Of a stretch of 12,031 nucleotides of DNA, positions 8,795 through 12,031 are shown in pieces. The DNA comes from Cytophagales bacterium (GTDB lineage Bacteria > Bacteroidota > Bacteroidia > Cytophagales > ES-bin-26), in the NCBI GenBank assembly GCA_014379925.1, contig JACMKY010000321.1, positions 1-12,031 of the forward strand, written 5' to 3'. How positions within the stretch are numbered: the stretch's first letter is position 1; every line of letters starts with the position of its first letter. The position numbers were made by a program, and so were the translations under genes. Below the pieces are notes generated by a model, which saw only the letters and a program-made list of their open reading frames with translations, was not told the DNA's origin and searched no databases.

Positions 8795-8921
8795 GTCGAT
8801 GAATGGATGCTACAATGCGTTCCTGGCGGGAGGATTTTCCGATGCCTGGCAAGGATAGGTCGTTTGAGCAGGGCCGGTGGGTGGGCGACGGGAGAAATTT
8901 ATTTTCAATTGGCCCAAACCG

Positions 8922-9524
8922 CTACCGGAGATGCCCGAGCAGGGAAATCAGGATGGGTAATAGTGGCGCAAGGAAGTGTTTGAGGTTGGTGCGCAGCGTC
9001 CGGAGGGCAAAGGCGAGGTGGTACTTGACGGTGTTGGGCGATACGTCCAGTTGCCGGGCAATTTCCTTCACGGAGCGGTATTCTTGCCGGCTCAACCGGA
9101 AGACCTGCCGGCACTTTTCGGGCAATCGACTGATCTCTTGCTGGATGCCGTCTTCCAATTCCCGGTAAGTAGTCTCCTGGTCGGCGGTAGGGCTCCCATC
9201 GGGCGGAGCTGACAGGATGGCTTGGACGAAACGGTCTTTCACCCGTTGGTTACGGAAGTAGTCCAGGACGGCGTACTTGAGGGCGGTGCCGAGATAGGCC
9301 GAGACGTGGCCGTTTATCAGAATGAAACGGCGCTTCTCCCAAAGGTCGGCCAGCGTGTCCTGCGTAAGCTCTTCGGCGACCTCCCTCGAACGGGTGCGGT
9401 TGAGGGCAATCGTGTACAGCTTATCCCGGTAACGGTCGTACAAATGGTCAAAGGCCTGATCGTTCCCTTCCCGCAGGATTTCCAGCAGCTGCTCGTCGGA
9501 CAGTTTATGCAGAAGTATGGTCAT
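8922..9524 (-). CDS. ECF-type RNA polymerase sigma factor (FecI-like, Bacteroidota expansion family)
   Basis: Small alternative sigma factor that directs RNA polymerase to its own regulon when released by FecR. From the ATG at 9545 the frame encodes 207 residues; from the ATG at 9524 it encodes 200 and begins MTILLHKLSDEQ, closer to the usual family N-terminus, so I prefer 9524. In 207-residue numbering, region 2 is at about 31-102 (AFDHLYDRYRDKLYTIALNR, then EELTQDTLADLWEKR and the YAVLDYFRNQ block). Region 4 is at about 135-188 (LPEKCRQVFRLSRQEYRSVK, then the helix-turn-helix EIARQLDVSPNTVKYHLAFA). The hydrophobic tail (FLAPLLPILISLLG) is common in this family. A weak -7-like TACTTTTC (TAnnTTTG with one mismatch, 9561-9554) lies upstream, but its matching -33 element is poor. 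The downstream genes fecR-like, susC and susD are its expected partners and targets. Confidence 0.94.
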   Translation of the reverse strand: MTILLHKLSDEQLLEILREGNDQAFDHLYDRYRDKLYTIALNRTRSREVAEELTQDTLADLWEKRRFILINGHVSAYLGTALKYAVLDYFRNQRVKDRFVQAILSAPPDGSPTADQETTYRELEDGIQQEISRLPEKCRQVFRLSRQEYRSVKEIARQLDVSPNTVKYHLAFALRTLRTNLKHFLAPLLPILISLLGHLR

Positions 9525-9690
9525 GCAAAGGGCGCTCTCCAGCATTGTAACGGGAAAAGTACGCCTTATGACTCGAAGCAGGGATTATCGAAGTGTTAAC
9601 AGATCATTAAATCATTGTCGGTAACAGCCAGGCGCCTACCCCCGCGGTCCGCTGGCGTAACCCAGTCCGGGGTCGGCCAGCCGATGCCGG

Positions 9691-9764
9691 GCGCGGGGCA
9701 GGAACCCCGCGCGCTCCAACGCTGGGGTCCGCCCAAGCCGGGTCAGGTTTCTGCCGGAGAAACC
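9691..9764. repeat. Two perfect GC-rich hairpins in the divergent spacer
   Basis: The 266 nt between the sigma gene and the plus-strand endonuclease III gene become very GC-rich. They contain GCGCGGGG (9691-9698), a loop of CAGGAA, and CCCCGCGC (9705-9712), an exact 8-bp stem. They also contain GGTTTCT (9746-9752), a loop of GCCGG, and AGAAACC (9758-9764), an exact 7-bp stem. Neither is followed by a T-run on either strand, so these are not intrinsic terminators. The second is 48 nt before the preferred endonuclease start and could lie in its mRNA leader. I see no protein-like reading in this stretch. Confidence 0.5.
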
Positions 9765-9811
9765 CCGCCGCGCACTTGCCCGTTGACAGGGCCGTAACCT
9801 CCTCCATCACC

Positions 9812-10501
9812 ATGGCTACCGAAGGGGCTATAGACCCGAAAGAAAAAGTCTGGGCAGCGCACGAACTGCTGCAAATCGCGTACGGCGAGCAGGAAATCAT
9901 TCCGCGCCGCAACCCGATGCACGAGTTGATTTCCACCATCCTTTCGCACCGCACCACCCACGCCAACGAAGAGCAAGCCTACCACCGGATGCTCGAACGG
10001 TTCGGCTCCTGGGAGGGCGTCCGCGACGCGCCCCTGCCCGACCTGATCGAGGCCATCGCCACCTCCAACTACCCCGAAGTGAAAGCCCCCTGGATTCAAA
10101 AGATCATCCGCGCCATCATCGACGAGCGGGGGGAGGCCGACATTGATTTCCTGCACGCAGTGCCCACCGAAGAAGCGATGACGTGGCTCATGAACCTGCC
10201 GGGCGTGGGTTTGAAAACGGCCACGCTGGTGCTGCTCTTCAACTTCAAGAAGCCCGTGCTGCCCGTCGACACCCACGTTCACCGCGTGATGCAGCGCACC
10301 GGCGGAATTGGCCCCAAAGTCAGCGCCGAACGGGCCCACGCGCTGCTGCTGGCCATGCTGCCCAAGGACGCCAAAGTGCTCTACAACTTCCACCGGCATT
10401 TCTACTGGCACGGGCAGCGCGTCTGCACCTGGAACAACCCCCGTTGCGAGGCCTGCGTGCTCAAAGACCTCTGTACTTACTACCAGCAAAACCGGAAGTA
10501 G
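9812..10501 (+). CDS. nth: Endonuclease III-like DNA glycosylase/AP lyase (HhH-GPD, 4Fe-4S)
   Basis: Base-excision repair enzyme that removes oxidised pyrimidines and nicks the abasic site; 229 residues, close to the family norm of 210-230. The HhH-GPD core is intact: helix-hairpin-helix LPGVGLKTATLVL at 129-141 with the catalytic Lys135 (equivalent to E. coli Lys120), and VDTHVHRV at 152-159 with the catalytic Asp153 (E. coli Asp138). The iron-sulphur cluster loop is complete with the exact C-x6-C-x2-C-x5-C spacing (Cys205, 212, 215, 221). The DNA-intercalating LSAQATD of E. coli Nth is replaced by LSHRTTH at 44-50, so this belongs to a divergent Nth-like branch and substrate range may differ. 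I use the ATG at 9812; an in-frame TTG at 9776 would add 12 residues without support. It diverges from the sigma gene and shows no operon partner. Confidence 0.93.
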   Translation: MATEGAIDPKEKVWAAHELLQIAYGEQEIIPRRNPMHELISTILSHRTTHANEEQAYHRMLERFGSWEGVRDAPLPDLIEAIATSNYPEVKAPWIQKIIRAIIDERGEADIDFLHAVPTEEAMTWLMNLPGVGLKTATLVLLFNFKKPVLPVDTHVHRVMQRTGGIGPKVSAERAHALLLAMLPKDAKVLYNFHRHFYWHGQRVCTWNNPRCEACVLKDLCTYYQQNRK

Positions 10502-10832
10502 CGGGCGGGTTGGAGACTTGGTTTTTAAAGCTGGTGCGGTCTTACGCCCCGGGTGCCCGCGTAACGTACTTCGAAAGCGAATACATCACGTTGTACCGGG
10601 CGCTTCTAACCAATGGACGCCCGACACCAGATTTCTGGCGAAGCATTGGTGCAACACCACCGCCCGCCCGAAGCCCTAACCTGCCGGACAATCGGCCATC
10701 GTTTCCAACCCCATACATTGATCCTACGCTTCGGGATAGGCCTACTTTTCTGAACCGTTTTTTACTTTATTCTTGTAATCGGACGTATCTTAGTCGCCTG
10801 ATTACGGGTTTAATTGCTTCCAAAACGGAACG
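10502..10832. other. 331-nt palindrome-rich spacer with no convincing gene
   Basis: Between the endonuclease stop and the next small gene there are several nested inverted repeats. At 10563-10592, AACG/CGTT arms enclose a TTCG-AAAG-CGAA hairpin. ACCAATG at 10609-10615 pairs with CATTGGT at 10644-10650, enclosing CCAG/CTGG at 10627-10638. GCCG at 10683-10686 pairs with CGGC at 10693-10696, and CCTA at 10723-10726 with TAGG at 10737-10740. One plus frame stays open through the first part, but it is proline- and arginine-rich and begins inside the endonuclease gene in another frame, so I do not call it coding. From about 10745 the sequence turns AT-rich. TATCTTAG at 10786-10793 is a one-mismatch match to the Bacteroidota -7 box but lacks a good -33, so it is only a weak promoter candidate for the gene at 10833. 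The arrangement resembles a dispersed non-coding repeat. Confidence 0.45.
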
Positions 10833-11138
10833 ATGTCGGCTGCTCTGCTCAATATCACCGTGCACGACGGATCTCGTCAGTTTAGCGAGCTTCCCCAGAC
10901 CGCATCTTGGTACGAATTGCGTGCGCACCTGAAAGAGTTGGATGGAGTGGAAATCACGGAATTTCTCACCGACCACGTGACAGAGGCTTGGATGGATTTC
11001 TCTTACCGTGGCAATCAGTTCTCGGTCAACAATCAGTTTGGGGATTACTGGTTTTTCGTGCAGGATCCTTCGTGCAGCGAAGAAGTGCTGTTGGCCGTTT
11101 TCAATCATTGTAAGTCGTTGTTGGGTAAGGGTGAGTAA
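10833..11138 (+). CDS. Small conserved-looking protein of unknown function (101 aa)
   Basis: I do not recognise this protein. It has 101 residues, no signal peptide, no transmembrane segment and an acidic character. The middle looks like a compact alpha/beta fold: SWYELRAHLKEL (25-36), then DGVEITEFLTDHVTEAWMDF (37-56), then YRGNQFSVNNQFGDYWFFV (58-76), a run of short aromatic strands, and a final helix (EEVLLAVFNHCKSLL, 83-97) with a Cys. The residue pattern and the ATG at 10833 argue for a real gene. No enzyme motif is visible. It follows the palindrome-rich spacer and its base composition is visibly less GC-rich than the endonuclease gene before it, which fits an acquired cassette. A hairpin TTGGGT/ACCCAA at 11121-11143 spans the stop codon but has no T-tract. 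It could be an immunity-type or regulatory protein; that is a guess from size and context only. Confidence 0.6.
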   Translation: MSAALLNITVHDGSRQFSELPQTASWYELRAHLKELDGVEITEFLTDHVTEAWMDFSYRGNQFSVNNQFGDYWFFVQDPSCSEEVLLAVFNHCKSLLGKGE

Positions 11139-11320
11139 CCCAAGTGTCTTGCAATCAGCCATCCAGCGCGCCCAAGCAGTGGATTGCCGAGACGCTGTAC
11201 CCGACCGTAATTCGGAGCGTTGCCGCCGCCGTGGAGCATTACCGCGATTTGAAAACTGGTGGAGCGAAGCTACTTGCGCGGGACGCCGTGAACCCGCTCC
11301 GGGCTTTGTGCGGTCGATCA

Positions 11321-11362
11321 GCAAAAAAGGAAGGGAGCTTGCCCTACCGGCGACCGGGCAAG
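11321..11362 (-). terminator. Possible intrinsic terminator after the DUF6929-like fragment
   Basis: On the minus strand, seven bases past the TAA at 11371-11369, CTTGCCC (11362-11356) and GGGCAAG (11344-11338) form an exact 7-bp GC-rich stem with an 11-nt loop. Ten bases of CTCCCTTCC-type sequence then lead into a run of six T (11327-11322). The distance from stem to T-run is longer than in a textbook terminator, so the call is tentative. Confidence 0.35.
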
Positions 11363-11368
11363 GATAAT

Positions 11369-11890
11369 TTAAATTGTCGTAATGCGAATTTCCAGGATCT
11401 CCGACTCGCCCCCGTCGCTGTCGGTCACGGCCACGGCCAACAGCGCGCCTCGGTTCCAGCCCCCGGCTACGGCGATGGATTCCACCTTGCCCGCGTAGGG
11501 ACGACCGTCTTCCTCGATGAAAGCGCAAACCGGCGTCCGGCCGGGATCAGCCGCATCCAGCAAACCCACCAGGCTGCCCATCGCCGGGCCGTCGTTGATC
11601 TCGTCGGCGGTATCTTCCACCGAAGCGGTAAACAACAACGCGGACGTGCCGGGCAGGAACGTCGCGCCCGAGAACCCAGCCCGGAGGTTGCCGAGCGTGG
11701 GCAGCACGTACCGGTCTACCCGCGGCTCCGGCGGCGGGATGGTGGGCTGGCGGAGGCAAGCCAGGAAAGCGTTCAGGTCGTAGCGGATCACCGCGTTGTT
11801 GCCCGTCACGTTGCCCCGTTGCAGGAAACAGATACTTTCGATACATGGTTCTCTTCTGGTCAATGGCCAGTAGTCACTCTGAAAACTCAA
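11369..11890 (-). pseudogene. C-terminal half of a DUF6929-like protein, N-terminus missing
   Basis: From about residue 20 of this frame to the stop the sequence resembles the C-terminal half of a Bacteroidota family I know as DUF6929, a protein of roughly 280-300 residues with a beta-propeller-like look and no known function. Key blocks are CFLQRGNVTGNNAVIRYDL (21-39), GFSGATFLPG (71-80), LFTASVEDTADEINDGPAMG (86-105), YAGKVESIAVAGG (131-143) and the end TDSDGGESEILEIRI (156-170). The assignment is from memory. The expected first 130-150 residues are absent. Upstream of about 11835 the frame continues without a stop to the window edge but reads unrelated sequence, and the only candidate start is a TTG at 11890. 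I read this as a gene cut by rearrangement or insertion near 11835-11850. A genuine fusion protein starting beyond the window is the alternative. It is convergent with the small gene at 10833. Confidence 0.6.
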
Positions 11891-11943
11891 GAACGAAGAA
11901 GTGAGAACGAAGAACGAAACGACTTTGACAGATTTTATCCAAC

Positions 11944-12026
11944 TACCGTCAGTTATATCTTTAGTATATGCGGTATCGCCGATAGTGATAACGGCACTAG
12001 TTTCTTTACCGTCAGATATACTGACG
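11944..12026. repeat. Direct and inverted copies of TACCGTCAG in an AT-rich edge segment
   Basis: TACCGTCAG occurs at 11944-11952 and again at 12007-12015, 63 bp apart. The second copy is part of a short palindrome, CGTCAG (12010-12015), ATATA, CTGACG (12021-12026). Between the copies lies another palindrome, TATCG-C-CGATA, at about 11974-11984. Further left, GAACGAAGAA is repeated at 11891-11900 and 11905-11914. The segment is clearly richer in A+T than the rest of the window. It may be the end of a mobile element or MITE, or part of a repeat-bearing gene that continues past the right edge. No transposase is visible. Confidence 0.4.
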
Positions 12027-12031
12027 AGTGA

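Noticed and set aside
9607..9966. 119-codon minus-strand frame across the divergent spacer
   Set aside because: It overlaps the endonuclease start, has no recognisable motifs and is low-complexity Pro/Arg/Ala-rich in the spacer.
9743..10489. 248-codon minus-strand frame opposite the endonuclease III gene
   Set aside because: Its peptide is rich in Gly, Val and His with no family pattern. It is the antisense shadow of a GC-rich gene whose catalytic and cluster residues are intact on the plus strand.
10590..10690. Integron attC-like site (TAAC-containing palindromes)
   Set aside because: The palindromes lack the paired RYYYAAC and GTTRRRY boxes in the right order and spacing.
10183..10932. 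249-codon plus frame running from inside the endonuclease gene across the spacer
   Set aside because: It starts in the wrong frame of the endonuclease gene and ends in the wrong frame of the small gene. Only the spacer part is open on its own, and it does not look like a folded protein.
11121..11143. TTGGGT/ACCCAA hairpin at the end of the small gene as a terminator
   Set aside because: The stem is only 6 bp with an 11-nt loop, it spans the stop codon and no T-run follows.
10767..11528. 253-codon minus frame spanning the small gene and the DUF6929-like fragment
   Set aside because: It is Arg-rich and overlaps two better-supported frames; it is a shadow.

Overview
The window reads as a chromosomal piece of a Bacteroidota genome, most likely from the Cytophagales (Spirosoma/Larkinella-like). 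Three things point there: two SusC-type TonB-dependent receptors, a SusD lipoprotein, and a FecI/FecR pair of the Bacteroidota type. The base composition is fairly GC-rich for the phylum, and no Shine-Dalgarno sites precede the genes. The order-level placement is inference.

Left and centre (1-9545, all minus strand): in transcription order there is an ECF sigma factor (9524-8922), a FecR anti-sigma factor (8794-7787), a SusC receptor with an STN signalling domain (7511-4119), its SusD partner (4099-2588) and a secreted purple-acid-phosphatase-like metallophosphoesterase (2538-1282). This is the usual trans-envelope signalling layout. Ligand binding by SusC/SusD is passed through the periplasmic STN domain to FecR, which frees the sigma factor to transcribe the transport genes. 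No glycoside hydrolase is visible; the only enzyme is a phosphatase, so the cargo may be a phosphorylated compound. After a 243-nt gap, a second SusC (1038 to beyond position 1) begins. It has no STN domain and runs off the left edge.

Right (9546-12031): an endonuclease III-like glycosylase (9812-10501, plus strand) diverges from the sigma gene across a GC-rich spacer with two perfect hairpins. Next come a 331-nt palindrome-rich spacer that looks non-coding, a small unrecognised protein (10833-11138, plus strand), and, convergent to it, the C-terminal half of a DUF6929-like protein (minus strand) whose N-terminal half is missing. The sequence upstream of that break turns AT-rich and repeat-bearing and reaches the window edge. 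This right-hand part looks like a rearranged accessory segment.

No tRNA, rRNA, CRISPR array or transposase gene was seen.
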